DNA of 57,294 bases, from the NCBI GenBank assembly GCA_001603955.1, contig LVAA01000044.1, forward strand, positions 1-57,294, written 5' to 3'. The DNA comes from Syntrophobacterales bacterium Delta_02 (GTDB taxonomy: Bacteria; Desulfobacterota; Syntrophorhabdia; Syntrophorhabdales; Syntrophorhabdaceae). Shown piece by piece: positions 33,356 to 42,083 of the stretch (its first letter is position 1; each line of letters opens with the position of its first letter). Under the pieces are notes generated by a model. That model saw nothing but the letters and a program-made list of their open reading frames with translations. It was not told the DNA's origin and did no database searches. The translations under genes and the position numbers were made by a program.

Positions 33356-35398
33356 ATGAAAAAACAGCAAACGCGGCTTTCCAGGATCAGGAACATAGGG
33401 ATAGCCGCTCACATCGACGCCGGAAAGACGACGGTCACGGAGCGAATTCTTTATTACACTGGCCGGACACACAAGATAGGAGAGGTCCATGAGGGCACGG
33501 CCGTCATGGATTACCTGCCCCAGGAACAGGAGCGGGGTATCACCATAACCTCGGCGGTGACCACCCTCTACTGGGAGGACCACGAGGTCCAGCTCATCGA
33601 TACGCCGGGGCATGTCGATTTCACCATCGAGGTCGAGCGGTCGCTGAGGGTACTCGACGGCATGGTGGCCATCTTTTGCGGTGTCGGAGGAGTTGAGCCT
33701 CAGACGGAAACGGTCTGGCACCAGGCAGACAAGTACCGCGTCCCCCGGATCGCTTTTATCAACAAGCTCGACCGCGTGGGGTCCGATTTCTTCCGGGTCA
33801 TCGATATGATCGTCGAAAAGTTCGGGGCGGACCCGATCCCTTTGCAGATCCCGTTGGGAAGAGAGGATGGCTTCTACGGTGTTGTCGATCTCATCACCAT
33901 GCAGGCGATAGCCTGGGAGGATGAAGATCTGGGGGCGACATACCGGGTGATATCCATCCCCGGGGAATACAAGGAGAAGGCTGCCTCGTACCGCGAGAAG
34001 CTTTTTGACAAGCTCTCCCTTTTCGACGATGAATTGATGGAGCTCTACCTGGAGGGCAATGAAATAGAGCCGTCCCGCATCTACGCAGCCCTTCGGAAGG
34101 GCACCATCTCTCTCAAGTGCGTTCCCGTTCTCTGTGGCGCCGCCTTGAGGAACAAGGGTATTCAACCCCTTCTGGATGCGGTGATCCGCTATCTTCCGTC
34201 CCCTCTCGATGTTCCACCCGTGACCGGGGAGAATCCCGAGACGCGGGAGCTCGAGGAGCGGCGGGCGAGCGACGACGAGGACCTTGCGGCCCTGGCCTTC
34301 AAGATCGTTATGGAAGAGGGAAGGAAGCTTACCTATATCCGCATCTATTCGGGGTCGATAAAGGTGGGCGGCGATGTCTACAACGTCAACCTGGGCAAGA
34401 AAGAGAAGATATCGCGCATCTACAAGATGCATGCCAACCACAAGGACCGGGTCGAGGAGGCAAGAACGGGGGCCATCGTCGGCATCGTCGGCCTCAAGGA
34501 GACCTCTACGGGGCAGACGCTTACCGGTACGAAAAGCCTCCTTCTCGAACCCATAGAGATCTATCAGCCTGTCATTTCCGTGGCTGTCGAGGCGGCGAGG
34601 AACGTGGACCAGGATAAGCTCCTCCTCGCCCTCCAGAGGATAGCGCAGGAGGACCCCACTTTCGTGGTCAGGACCGATGAGGACGCCTACCAGACGGTCG
34701 TGTCGGGGATGGGCGAACTGCACCTTGACGTCGTCATGCACCGCGTGAGGGAGGAGTTCGGTATCGACCTGCAGGTGGGCAAGCCGCAGGTTGTTTACAA
34801 GGAGAGCATCGAAGGTTCTCTCACCCGGGAGCACAGTTTTGAAAAGGTCATCAACAACGTTTCGTGCAAGGGTTGGGTGTCCATTTCGGTGTCGCCAAAT
34901 GTCAGGGGGGAAGGCAACCTGATCATCTCCCGTATAGGAGAGGACAACCCCGTGTATCCTCTTGTGGGTGCCGTGGAAGAGGGTATCTCGGAGGCATCCA
35001 ACATAGGCGTTCTCAAGGGGTACCCCCTCACGGATGTTCGTGTCGAGATCAATGACGCGACCTTCAATAATCCCGAGTTTGCCCGTCTTACGTTGAAAAT
35101 GGCGGCCTACGACGCCCTTCGCGATGCCTGCCAGCAGGCGGGACCCGTATTGCTCGTGCCCGTGATGTCCCTCACGGTGACGGTGCCCAACGAATTTCTC
35201 GGAGAGATCATTGCGGACCTCAACTCCCGCAAGTGCCATATAGCCAATATCGCGACCAAGGACAAGTATACCGTCGTCGATGCCAACGCCCCCCTTACGA
35301 ACATGTTCGGTTACTCCACCGACATCAGGTCTCTATCCCAGGGACGGGCTTCCTTTACGATGTACTTTTCCCATTACGACAGGATCGAAAATGGATAA
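33356..35398 (+). CDS. fusA: Elongation factor G paralogue
   Basis: The 680-residue GTPase has G1 [10 protein letters not shown], switch [10 protein letters not shown]3 DTPGHVDFT and G4 NKLDR, then domain II and EF-G domains III-V, including the ribosome-contacting segment [13 protein letters not shown] near residue 450. EF-G drives translocation and ribosome recycling. The gene is not in a str operon (no rpsL, rpsG or tuf nearby) and several usual residues differ ([20 protein letters not shown]), so it is probably a second, divergent EF-G. It overlaps birA by 8 nt. The ribosome site is weak. Confidence 0.9.
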   Translation: MKKQQTRLSRIRNIGIAAHIDAGKTTVTERILYYTGRTHKIGEVHEGTAVMDYLPQEQERGITITSAVTTLYWEDHEVQLIDTPGHVDFTIEVERSLRVLDGMVAIFCGVGGVEPQTETVWHQADKYRVPRIAFINKLDRVGSDFFRVIDMIVEKFGADPIPLQIPLGREDGFYGVVDLITMQAIAWEDEDLGATYRVISIPGEYKEKAASYREKLFDKLSLFDDELMELYLEGNEIEPSRIYAALRKGTISLKCVPVLCGAALRNKGIQPLLDAVIRYLPSPLDVPPVTGENPETRELEERRASDDEDLAALAFKIVMEEGRKLTYIRIYSGSIKVGGDVYNVNLGKKEKISRIYKMHANHKDRVEEARTGAIVGIVGLKETSTGQTLTGTKSLLLEPIEIYQPVISVAVEAARNVDQDKLLLALQRIAQEDPTFVVRTDEDAYQTVVSGMGELHLDVVMHRVREEFGIDLQVGKPQVVYKESIEGSLTREHSFEKVINNVSCKGWVSISVSPNVRGEGNLIISRIGEDNPVYPLVGAVEEGISEASNIGVLKGYPLTDVRVEINDATFNNPEFARLTLKMAAYDALRDACQQAGPVLLVPVMSLTVTVPNEFLGEIIADLNSRKCHIANIATKDKYTVVDANAPLTNMFGYSTDIRSLSQGRASFTMYFSHYDRIENG

Positions 35399-36356
35399 CT
35401 TGAGCGAAGTGCTCCGGCACCTCCGCGATGCCGGCGGATTCATATCGGGCGACCACATAGCCGGGAGGCTCGGCGTGTCGCGGACGGCGGTCTGGAAGTA
35501 CATGAACCAGCTCGAGCGGCACGGATACGATATCGACAAATCAAAGGGGAAGGGCTACCGCCTCGTCGGTACTCCCGACAGGCTTTACAGCTGGGAGATA
35601 GACCGGTACAGGACAAGCGGCAGTATCGGCTCGAAGATCATCCACAAGGAGAGGCTCGATTCGACGAACATCTTCGCCTTCAAACAGGCCCTGGCCGGCG
35701 AGGCCGAAGGGGTGTGCGTGGTGGCCGAGTCGCAGGAACGGGGCAAGGGCAGACTCGGGAGGAAATGGTCTTCCCCCGCGGGAAAGAACATCTACCTTTC
35801 GGTAATACTCCGCCCTTCCATCCATCCCTCGATAGTCTACCCCATAACGTTCCTTTCCTCCCTCGCCGTATCAGACACCATCGAGGGGCTCGCGGGCGTC
35901 ACGGCAACCCTCAAGTGGCCCAATGACGTGCTCGTGCGCGGAAAGAAGATATCGGGGACGCTCATCGAACTCTCCACCGAGGCGGACATGGTGCGGTTCG
36001 TCGTCATCGGGATCGGTCTCAACGTCAACATGGGTTCCGAGGACATGGACAGGGACATCAGGGGGACGGCGACCTCTTTGCTCATGGAGACAAAAAAAAC
36101 ATATGAAAGGCCGAGGGTGTGTGGTATCCTTTTGTCCAATCTTGAAAGATATTACGATCTTTTCAAGAAAGAGGGCGCCCGGGCCATCTGCGATATCTGG
36201 GAAGAAAGGGCCCGGATCCGCGGGAAGCACCTTGAGATAAACCAGATGGGAGAGGTCTTCGCCGGGACGGCGAAAGGCATCGACCGCGATGGTGCGATCC
36301 TTTTGGACATAGGGGGCACCACGAAGAAAATCCTTGCAGGAGATGTGAACTTCTAA
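35391..36356 (+). CDS. birA: Biotin-[acetyl-CoA carboxylase] ligase BirA
   Basis: BirA attaches biotin to carrier proteins and, in the two-domain form, also represses biotin genes. The 321 residues have an N-terminal winged helix ([20 protein letters not shown], residues 20-40), the catalytic [16 protein letters not shown] near 115 and [19 protein letters not shown] near 180, plus a C-terminal SH3-like domain ([17 protein letters not shown]). The DNA-binding domain is intact, so it can be a bifunctional regulator. ATG at 35391 lies inside the end of fusA. It overlaps coaX by 1 nt. Confidence 0.95.
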   Translation: MDNLSEVLRHLRDAGGFISGDHIAGRLGVSRTAVWKYMNQLERHGYDIDKSKGKGYRLVGTPDRLYSWEIDRYRTSGSIGSKIIHKERLDSTNIFAFKQALAGEAEGVCVVAESQERGKGRLGRKWSSPAGKNIYLSVILRPSIHPSIVYPITFLSSLAVSDTIEGLAGVTATLKWPNDVLVRGKKISGTLIELSTEADMVRFVVIGIGLNVNMGSEDMDRDIRGTATSLLMETKKTYERPRVCGILLSNLERYYDLFKKEGARAICDIWEERARIRGKHLEINQMGEVFAGTAKGIDRDGAILLDIGGTTKKILAGDVNF

Positions 36357-37138
36357 TGTTACTTGTCATCGATATCGGGAACACCAACATCGTTTTTGGC
36401 GTCTATCATGACGGAAAGCTGCTCAATCACTGGAGACTGTCCACGGCGCTGGGCAAGACCGTCGACGAATACGCCATCCTCCTGAACAGTCTTCTCTACA
36501 TCGAAAAGATACGCCTGAGCGAGATACACAGCGCCATAGTGTCCTGTGTCGTGCCGCCGCTTCTGATCCCCTTTGAGATCGTGTGCAGGAAGTACATCGG
36601 CATCATGCCCATCGTCGTCGAGCCCGGTATCAAAACGGGCATGCCGGTGTTGTACGAGAACGCGGTGGAACTCGGCGCCGACAGGATCGTAAACGCCGTG
36701 GCGGGTTATGACAAGTACAAGAAGGCGCTCATCATCGTCGATTTCGGTACCGCCACCACCTTCGATTACATCACCCCGAAGGGAGAGTACGCGGGAGGCT
36801 CCATCGCCCCGGGTATCCTCATCTCCCTCGACGCTCTCTTCGAACGGGCATCCAAGCTCCCGCGTGTCGAACTCGTCCAGCCGAAGACGCTCATCAGCAA
36901 GAACACCGTGCAGGCCATGCAGGCCGGTATCACCTACGGCTACGTGAGCCTCGTCGACGGGATAGTCAAGAGGATGAAGGAAGAGGTAAGGACCGATCCC
37001 CTCGTTATCGCGACAGGCGGTCTCTCAAGCCTCATCTACAAGGGTTCCGAGACGATCGACGTCGTCGACGAGTTCCTCACCCTGGAAGGCCTGAAGATCC
37101 TCTACGAAAAGAACAAGGATCATCACAAGTTCAAATAA
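36356..37138 (+). CDS. coaX: Type III pantothenate kinase
   Basis: CoaX phosphorylates pantothenate, the first step of coenzyme A synthesis, and is insensitive to CoA feedback. The 260 residues carry the ASKHA motifs [14 protein letters not shown] at the N-terminus, [18 protein letters not shown] near 100, [11 protein letters not shown] near 128 and ATGGLSSL near 220. The birA-coaX pair is a common arrangement. The TAA stop is followed by CCGAAAGACCG, the edge of an inverted repeat. Confidence 0.96.
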   Translation: MLLVIDIGNTNIVFGVYHDGKLLNHWRLSTALGKTVDEYAILLNSLLYIEKIRLSEIHSAIVSCVVPPLLIPFEIVCRKYIGIMPIVVEPGIKTGMPVLYENAVELGADRIVNAVAGYDKYKKALIIVDFGTATTFDYITPKGEYAGGSIAPGILISLDALFERASKLPRVELVQPKTLISKNTVQAMQAGITYGYVSLVDGIVKRMKEEVRTDPLVIATGGLSSLIYKGSETIDVVDEFLTLEGLKILYEKNKDHHKFK

Positions 37139-37184
37139 CCGAAAGACCGTTTTAAGTTTTAGGTTTTAAGTTTTAAGTAAAAGA

Positions 37185-37205
37185 AAAGGCCCCACGGGGG
37201 CCTTT
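37185..37205 (+). terminator. Intrinsic terminator of coaX, nested in a repeat
   Basis: AAAGGCCCC (37185-37193) pairs with GGGGCCTTT (37197-37205) with a three-base loop, followed by GTGCTTTTGG. It lies 47 nt after the coaX stop. Confidence 0.65.
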
Positions 37206-37230
37206 GTGCTTTTGGCTCACTATCTCCTCT

Positions 37231-37253
37231 TGCCGGAGACAATGTCTCCGGCA
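37231..37253. terminator. Nested TGCCGGAG-core palindrome
   Basis: TGCCGGAGACA (37231-37241) is perfectly complementary to TGTCTCCGGCA (37243-37253). It is related to the palindrome at 15120-15137 inside the other TTTTAAG-word element. A short T-run (CGCTTTTG) follows. Confidence 0.5.
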
Positions 37254-37297
37254 ACGCTTTTGACCCAAAACGTAAAACCTAAAACTTGAAACGGTTT

Positions 37298-38008
37298 TTA
37301 TACCATTCTCCCCACATCCAGCACGGTTGCGTAGATCATTATGGCGAGCATGAGGGCCCAGCCGGCTATGGAGAGGGGGTAGTGGAGCTTCACGACCTTC
37401 CGGCTCAGCTTCTCCATGGCGTACATGATGATCTTTCCGCCGTCGAGGACGGGTATGGGAAGGAGGTTGAGGACGGCAAGGTTGATACTCATGAGCGCCG
37501 TGAAGGAGAGGAATCTGTGGCCGTCCGCCCCTATGAAGCGGCCTCCTTGGGAGACGATCCCGGCTATGCCCGAAAGCTCTCCGTGGTGGGTGAAAAGGAG
37601 CGGGATGACAGACACGATCTTCATGAAGGCGGTGAACGTTTGCTCGCAGGGTTGAAAAATAAGGCTGTCGAGGCCCGGTCCGAAGCGCAGCGCGTCGGAC
37701 AGCGCAAAACAGAAAAAGGGCAGTGCCACGCTGGCCGCGGGACCGCCGGCGGCCAGGACCACCCGTCGAAGGACGGGCAGATCGAAGAACGCCTTTTCAT
37801 CGTCGATGTCGGGCATGACATATCCCCCCAGGGGTATCAGGGACAACCGGTACTCCGTATCCCCTTTTCGCAGTGCGTACAGTCTCGGGCCGAAACCGAT
37901 GGAGAAGGTCCTGATGGGTATTCCCGCCAGCTTTGCGGCGATGAAATGGCCTGTTTCATGGATAAGAACGATGAATCCGACAGCAAGTATGGCAAGTACA
38001 TAGTTCAT
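37298..38008 (-). CDS. M50-family membrane metalloprotease (site-2 protease), PDZ-less
   Basis: The 236 residues have the zinc site HETGH at residues 17-21 inside the first membrane helix and the third ligand in LLPIPVLDGGKI near 195. About four membrane helices are evident. RseP, the usual bacterial member, is about 450 residues with one or two PDZ domains; here almost nothing lies between the two halves (GFGPRLYALRKGDTEYRL then the second half), so the PDZ domain is missing. Compact S2P proteases exist in other bacteria and cleave membrane-bound regulators. GGAGC precedes the ATG. Confidence 0.88.
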   Translation of the reverse strand: MNYVLAILAVGFIVLIHETGHFIAAKLAGIPIRTFSIGFGPRLYALRKGDTEYRLSLIPLGGYVMPDIDDEKAFFDLPVLRRVVLAAGGPAASVALPFFCFALSDALRFGPGLDSLIFQPCEQTFTAFMKIVSVIPLLFTHHGELSGIAGIVSQGGRFIGADGHRFLSFTALMSINLAVLNLLPIPVLDGGKIIMYAMEKLSRKVVKLHYPLSIAGWALMLAIMIYATVLDVGRMV

Positions 38009-38210
38009 GGTCTGCGCTCCTGTGGCCTCGAGACCGGTTTCCCGGGAAGACCCTTCGACATTTCCCGGTATTCTATATCATTTTCCCGCCCCTGGCAAAA
38101 ATATAAGAGGGAACCTCACCTTCTCGCAGCTCCTTTTGTTACTCGGAAGAAAAAATAGAATGCATGATGGAAGAAGAATATAATGAGAGGGTAGTGGGGA
38201 GACCGTTGGA

Positions 38211-38822
38211 ATGAGAAGTTGGATGCACAGGATCGGACTACTCGCGGCTGTTCTTGCGTTGGCCGGTTGCGCCGGCTCCGTGGGGACGGGGCCGGGATAT
38301 CCCGGGCTTGTGCCCGTGCCGATGCCCCCCGGCCCTTATGCGGTGACACAGGGAAAAAGGCTTGTCGTGGCCGTGGGCCCCACCGATGTCCCCGGGTATA
38401 TCACCCGAGCCGCCGCGATCATGTCTACCACGGTCAACGCGGCAAACATTTCAACTGCGGACCGGAAGGCGAGCGTGCTGGAACGGGAGATCCCGAGTGT
38501 GGTCGCCGAGAATGTGAGGCGCCTTCTTGCGCCCTACGGGATCGAAGCGGTTCCCGACCCGCGAGGGAAGAACGCCGATTACCGGATAGCGGTGGACCTC
38601 CGGGTGTTCGAGGTTTCGAGGCCCGACGTCCTCAAAACACGGGCGAGATGGGTCCTCTACGGCCCGGGCGGTATGTCTCCTATTATGGAGAGGGATGTTG
38701 CTTTTTCGACGCCCCTCAGGGAGCCTGGAGATGCCGGCACAGGAGATGCGATGAGCCGCGCTCTCGCCGATCTCACGAGGGGGATCGTGAAGGACTTTGG
38801 AGGCGTCCTCAGGATACGGTGA
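38211..38822 (+). CDS. PqiC/DUF330-type ABC-auxiliary lipoprotein
   Basis: The 203-residue protein has a signal sequence with lipobox LAGC at about 17-20 and then the PqiC family core: VVAVGPTDVPGYITRAAAIM near 60, ending in the alternating strand pattern with the C-terminal ALADLTRGIVKDFGG helix. PqiC/YmbA-like lipoproteins work with MCE-type lipid transporters at the outer membrane. No pqiA, pqiB or mla genes are adjacent, so it is an orphan here. GGGGAG precedes the ATG. Confidence 0.8.
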   Translation: MRSWMHRIGLLAAVLALAGCAGSVGTGPGYPGLVPVPMPPGPYAVTQGKRLVVAVGPTDVPGYITRAAAIMSTTVNAANISTADRKASVLEREIPSVVAENVRRLLAPYGIEAVPDPRGKNADYRIAVDLRVFEVSRPDVLKTRARWVLYGPGGMSPIMERDVAFSTPLREPGDAGTGDAMSRALADLTRGIVKDFGGVLRIR

Positions 38823-38847
38823 GGGACCGACGCCCCCGGGGTTGATA

Positions 38848-38958
38848 TTATTTCTCGGCCTTTTCCGTGGACTTCGCTTTCTTTCCCTTGGGTCGCGTCT
38901 TGCCGGAAGACCCGCGCCAGATCTTTCCTCTCTTGGTTCTTTTGTCACCTTTGCCCAT
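38848..38958 (-). CDS. 30S ribosomal protein THX (S31-type)
   Basis: A 36-residue basic protein begins MGKGDKRTKRGKIWRGSSGK, which is the unmistakable THX pattern of Thermus and many Bacteroidetes and Proteobacteria, followed by a lysine-rich tail. THX sits in a cavity at the top of the 30S head and stabilises it. The gene lies between the PqiC-like and Cys-rich protein genes on the opposite strand and is shorter than most gene callers accept. The preceding GTCAGGATCT includes AGGA at proper spacing. Confidence 0.92.
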   Translation of the reverse strand: MGKGDKRTKRGKIWRGSSGKTRPKGKKAKSTEKAEK

Positions 38959-39117
38959 AGATCCTGACCCCTTTCTCAACAGGTTATGTATTTGTTTCGA
39001 ACGCAAACTTAGCGGAGAATCGGTGAAAAGTCAACTCTTTTTCGGCACCGCCGCGCTCAGAGCCGGCACCTTCGACGAACGAAACAATATGCCGTCCGTG
39101 GTAGAATGACGTTCACG

Positions 39118-39291
39118 ATGGTCCGGTTCATCTGCTCCAGTTACGTGCACGGGCAATGCAAAGACGAAGAGCCGCAGGCATGTGAACACCACGTACCCTC
39201 GGTGGTCTGCAATGACCCCTTTGTCGTCTGTGATGACGGATCTCCCACGCGGCACATCCCGGTCCTTGCCGATACCGACAATTTCGAGTAA
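39118..39291 (+). CDS. Small cysteine-rich protein of unknown function
   Basis: A 57-residue ORF has five cysteines in the order C-x7-C-x7-C-HH-...-C-x5-C (starting MVRFICSSYVHGQCKDEE, with CEHH near the middle and VVCDDG later). The pattern suggests a zinc- or iron-binding module. Codon use looks like the flanking genes. The start is uncertain: an ATG at 39106 is in the same frame and no strong ribosome site precedes either. It lies 86 nt upstream of the MFS gene. I cannot name the family. Confidence 0.5.
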   Translation: MVRFICSSYVHGQCKDEEPQACEHHVPSVVCNDPFVVCDDGSPTRHIPVLADTDNFE

Positions 39292-39377
39292 TGAACGCGC
39301 AGCCCTGCCGATAAAAAGGGTCTCCCCGGCGGTGCTTTCTGTGATATAGTGGGCTGTGGTCAGGTCGATAACACCTT

Positions 39378-40763
39378 ATGGACGCTAACACGAGTCTCAA
39401 GAGAAACGCCCTTCTTGCCGCGGTACTGGGCTCCTTCCTCGGGCCTTTCACCGCTTCCTCCGTCACCGTGGCCCTGCCGCGCATAGGGATGCACTTTGCA
39501 ATGGACGCCATCTCATTGAGCTGGGTGGCGACGGCATACCTTCTTTCGGCCGCGGCCTTTCTGGTCCCGGTGGGAAGGGCTTCCGACATATACGGCAGGA
39601 AGAAGGTCTTCCTCTGGGGAATGGTCTTTATAAACCTCTCTTCCCTTCTCGCCGGCTTTTCCACCTCGGGCACGGAACTCGTCCTGTGGAGGGTCGTTCA
39701 GGGCATCGGCAGTTCCATGATATTCGGGACCGGTGTGACCATTGTCGCCTCCGTTTACCCCGCAAGTGAACGGGGCAAGGCCCTCGGCATTGTTCTGACG
39801 GCGGTTTACGTGGGTGTTTCGTCGGGACCTTTCATCGGGGGTGTCCTCACGGACCTCCTCGGGTGGAGAAGTCTCTTCTTCACAAACGTTGCCATAGGTG
39901 TGGTCGTCGTTGTGATCATCCTCTGGAAGATCAAGGAAGAGTGGGTTGAGGCAAGGGGTGAAAGTTTCGACATCACGGGCTCCATCCTTTACGTCGTGGC
40001 GTTCACGGCTGCCATGTTCGGCCTTACCGCTCTTCCTTCGCTGAAGGGGATCTTTTTCTTTTCGGGGGGTCTCGCGGGGCTTTTTCTCTTCGGTGTCTGG
40101 GAACTCAAGGTCGAGCACCCTGTTCTCGAAATGCGCCTTTTCATGAACAACAGGGTCTTTCTCTTCTCCAACCTTGCAGCCCTCATCAATTACAGCGCCA
40201 CCTTTGCCGTAACTTTTCTCATGAGTCTCTATCTGCAGTACATCAAGAGGCTCAGCCCCCAGGCGGCGGGCCTCATACTTGTCTCGCAGCCGCTCATGCA
40301 GGCCCTCCTGTCAACCTTCACGGGGAGGTTGTCGGATCGCGTGGAGCCCCGCGTCGTTTCCTCCGCGGGAATGGTCTCCCTCATGATCGCCCTCCTTCTT
40401 TTCGGTTTTCTCCATGAAGCGACCAGCACCTGGCTTATCGTCCTCAACCTTCTCTTCATGGGGTTTGGTTTCGCCCTTTTTGTCTCCCCCAACACGAACG
40501 CCATCATGAGCTCCGTAGACAAGAAGTTCTATGGCGTCGCCTCGGGCACCATGGCGACGATGCGTGTCATCGGGCAGACTCTCAGTATGGGCATCGTTAT
40601 GTTCGTTTTCATGCTCTTCATGGGGAGGAACCAGATAACGCAGCAATACTACGGAGAATTCCTGCAAAGCACGAAGGCGACCTTCCTCATCTTCGGCTCG
40701 TTGTCCTTCCTCGGCATCTTCGCCTCACTGGCAAGGGGGAGGATACATAAGAAAGACGGTTGA
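39378..40763 (+). CDS. MFS drug exporter, DHA2 (14-TM, EmrB-like)
   Basis: The 461 residues give fourteen membrane helices. Motif A is VPVGRASDIYGRKKVFLW near residue 55 and motif C is LGIVLTAVYVGVSSGPFIGG near 135, both characteristic of DHA2 antiporters that export drugs, dyes or bile acids by proton exchange. It opens SFLGPFTASSVTVALPRI. The final KKDG residues and TGA stop fall in the leading edge (AAGAAAGACGGTTGA) of the inverted repeat that follows. Confidence 0.9.
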   Translation: MDANTSLKRNALLAAVLGSFLGPFTASSVTVALPRIGMHFAMDAISLSWVATAYLLSAAAFLVPVGRASDIYGRKKVFLWGMVFINLSSLLAGFSTSGTELVLWRVVQGIGSSMIFGTGVTIVASVYPASERGKALGIVLTAVYVGVSSGPFIGGVLTDLLGWRSLFFTNVAIGVVVVVIILWKIKEEWVEARGESFDITGSILYVVAFTAAMFGLTALPSLKGIFFFSGGLAGLFLFGVWELKVEHPVLEMRLFMNNRVFLFSNLAALINYSATFAVTFLMSLYLQYIKRLSPQAAGLILVSQPLMQALLSTFTGRLSDRVEPRVVSSAGMVSLMIALLLFGFLHEATSTWLIVLNLLFMGFGFALFVSPNTNAIMSSVDKKFYGVASGTMATMRVIGQTLSMGIVMFVFMLFMGRNQITQQYYGEFLQSTKATFLIFGSLSFLGIFASLARGRIHKKDG

Positions 40764-40908
40764 AACCGCTTGAACAGCTTGAACCGCTTGAACGTTGAAA
40801 AACCAATAAACCAAAGGCCTTCTCGTCTGGTTCTTTTAACGCTCAAGCGGTTCAAGCCCTTCTTTCGCGTTCAAGCGGCTCAAGCTGTTCAAGCGGTTGC
40901 CACCGTTC
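40753..40908. repeat. Intergenic inverted repeat with CGCTTGAAC/AGCTTGAAC words (convergent gap)
   Basis: The left arm (40753-40795, GACGGTTGAAACCGCTTGAAC...) and right arm (40868-40907) are complementary over about 38 nt with few mismatches. An extra right-type block lies at about 40838-40857. The element spans from the MFS stop codon to the UspA stop codon. Confidence 0.85.
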
Positions 40909-41355
40909 TTACTTGGTCAGCAGCACCGGGCATCCGGCGTGTCTGAGGACGTTTCTGGATACGGAGCCTATAATGTACTTTGCGAGGCCCGTTCTTCCCA
41001 GGGAGGCGATGACGATGAGATCGACGCCTTTCCTCTTCTCCTCCTTGAGGATCTCCTCATAGGCGACACCACTCCCGACCTCCATGAAGACCTGCACGTC
41101 CGTGGCGTTCGGAAACTTGGCCAGCTGTGCCTTCATGTTCTCCATGGCGGTTCTCACCTGCTGCTTCGCGACGCCCTCTATCGCTTCCGCGGGAATGGCA
41201 TAATCGACGACGACGCCCGTGAGGTCCAGGGGGATGACATGGAAAAGATATACCTGGGAATTGTACTGCCGGGCAATGTCAATGCCCTGCTGGAGGGCTT
41301 TGTCCGAATACTCCGAAAAATCCGTCGGCACCAGGATCTTTGTTGGTTTCAACAT
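40909..41355 (-). CDS. Universal stress protein UspA family
   Basis: The 148-residue protein begins KILVPTDFSEYSDKAL and ends with the ATP-binding signature G-x2-G-x9-S, here GRTGLAKYIIGSVS. USP proteins bind ATP as dimers and accumulate under starvation or stress. ATG at 41355 follows GGAGAG; a longer frame to 41412 is unsupported. It lies next to a decayed homologue, so the locus once had at least two copies. The stop codon touches the inverted repeat. Confidence 0.93.
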   Translation of the reverse strand: MLKPTKILVPTDFSEYSDKALQQGIDIARQYNSQVYLFHVIPLDLTGVVVDYAIPAEAIEGVAKQQVRTAMENMKAQLAKFPNATDVQVFMEVGSGVAYEEILKEEKRKGVDLIVIASLGRTGLAKYIIGSVSRNVLRHAGCPVLLTK

Positions 41356-41417
41356 AGCTCTCTCCTTTCGGGCTCCCGCCAGCGGGGTGATGAGCGTCTC
41401 ACCCGGGGCCACCCGGA

Positions 41418-41893
41418 TCAGCTCTTCGTCAAGAGTAGGGGACGGGCGGTGCCCGTCAGGACGTTGCGGGCAACCGAACCCGTGAAGTACTCGGCAAGGC
41501 CTTCGTGGTAGAGGGATGAGATGACGATGAGATCGGTGTCCCTGTCCTTTTGGAACTCGAGTATTTCCATGACGGGCTGGCCCTTCAGGACCCCGGGAAA
41601 GACCTTCACCTTTTTCCCCGACCCTATCTGTTCCAGGTAATGGAGCATTCTGTTTTCCGCCGACATCACGAGCCCGGCCTCAGGGTCCCTGATGCCTTCG
41701 GGCGAGGCCTCCCCGCCCGCAGACTTCTACTCGTACAGCGAGTGTATCCTCGATCCCACCACTTGAAGGACGTACATCTCGGCCGCATACTCCTCCACCA
41801 TGTCGACGGCCTGCCTGAGGCCGGCGGCAGAGCATCCCGAAACCCGGTGGGTACCGGGATCTTCGTAGGTCTCAGCGTGGCGTCTGACCTCAA
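41418..41893 (-). pseudogene. Universal stress protein, frameshifted and interrupted
   Basis: Translation in pieces gives a complete UspA-like protein: an N-terminal LRPTKIPVPTGF in one frame, then SAAGLRQAVDMVEEYAAEMY in the next frame, reaching VVGSRIHSLYE before an in-frame TAG at 41727-41729. The same frame then continues to the C-terminal GLAEYFTGSVARNVLTGT with its ATP-binding loop. At least one frameshift near 41850 and one nonsense codon disrupt it. It is adjacent to the intact UspA gene (40909-41355). Confidence 0.8.
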
Positions 41894-41990
41894 TGTCTTG
41901 GGATCTTTCCACTCACGACCTTCCCGGCGCAGGGCATTCGCTTTCTTAAGGTAAGTATATCACAGGGAAGAGAGGCGGAAGGCAGGGGAT

Positions 41991-42083
41991 AAGGACGGTT
42001 CAAAAGTTCAAGAGTTCAAGAGCTCAAGGCGCAGAATGCAGGGACCTTCTTCCCGTGAAAGACCTTTTGACGTTCTGCCTTTC
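41991..42083. repeat. Degenerate intergenic repeat, AGTTCAAG word
   Basis: AAGGACGGTTCAAAAGTTCA continues into AGAGTTCAAGAGCTCAAGG, a run of AGTTCAAG words with the same edge as other members. The right side (CTTTTGACGTTCTGCCTTTC) pairs only partly. It lies between the broken UspA gene and the nrdJ stop codon. Confidence 0.55.

Larger units (their letters stand above)
37142..37297. repeat. Intergenic inverted repeat with TTTTAAG-word arms (convergent gap)
   Basis: The left arm (37142-37180, AAAGACCGTTTTAAGTTTTA...) and the right arm (37265-37297, ...AAAACTTGAAACGGTTTT) are complementary. Two GC-rich hairpins are nested inside (37185-37205 and 37231-37253). It separates the converging coaX and M50 genes and shares both word and inner core with the element at 15045-15225. 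Confidence 0.85.

Noticed and set aside
33278..35239. A 653-codon open frame on the minus strand
   Set aside because: It is exactly antisense to the EF-G gene, which has all GTPase motifs. The reverse frame is rich in D, H, G and R and matches no fold; it arises from the high GC at third positions.
41727..41729. TAG read as pyrrolysine in the UspA-like gene
   Set aside because: A separate frameshift upstream also breaks the gene, and USP proteins have no reason to hold pyrrolysine; decay is simpler.
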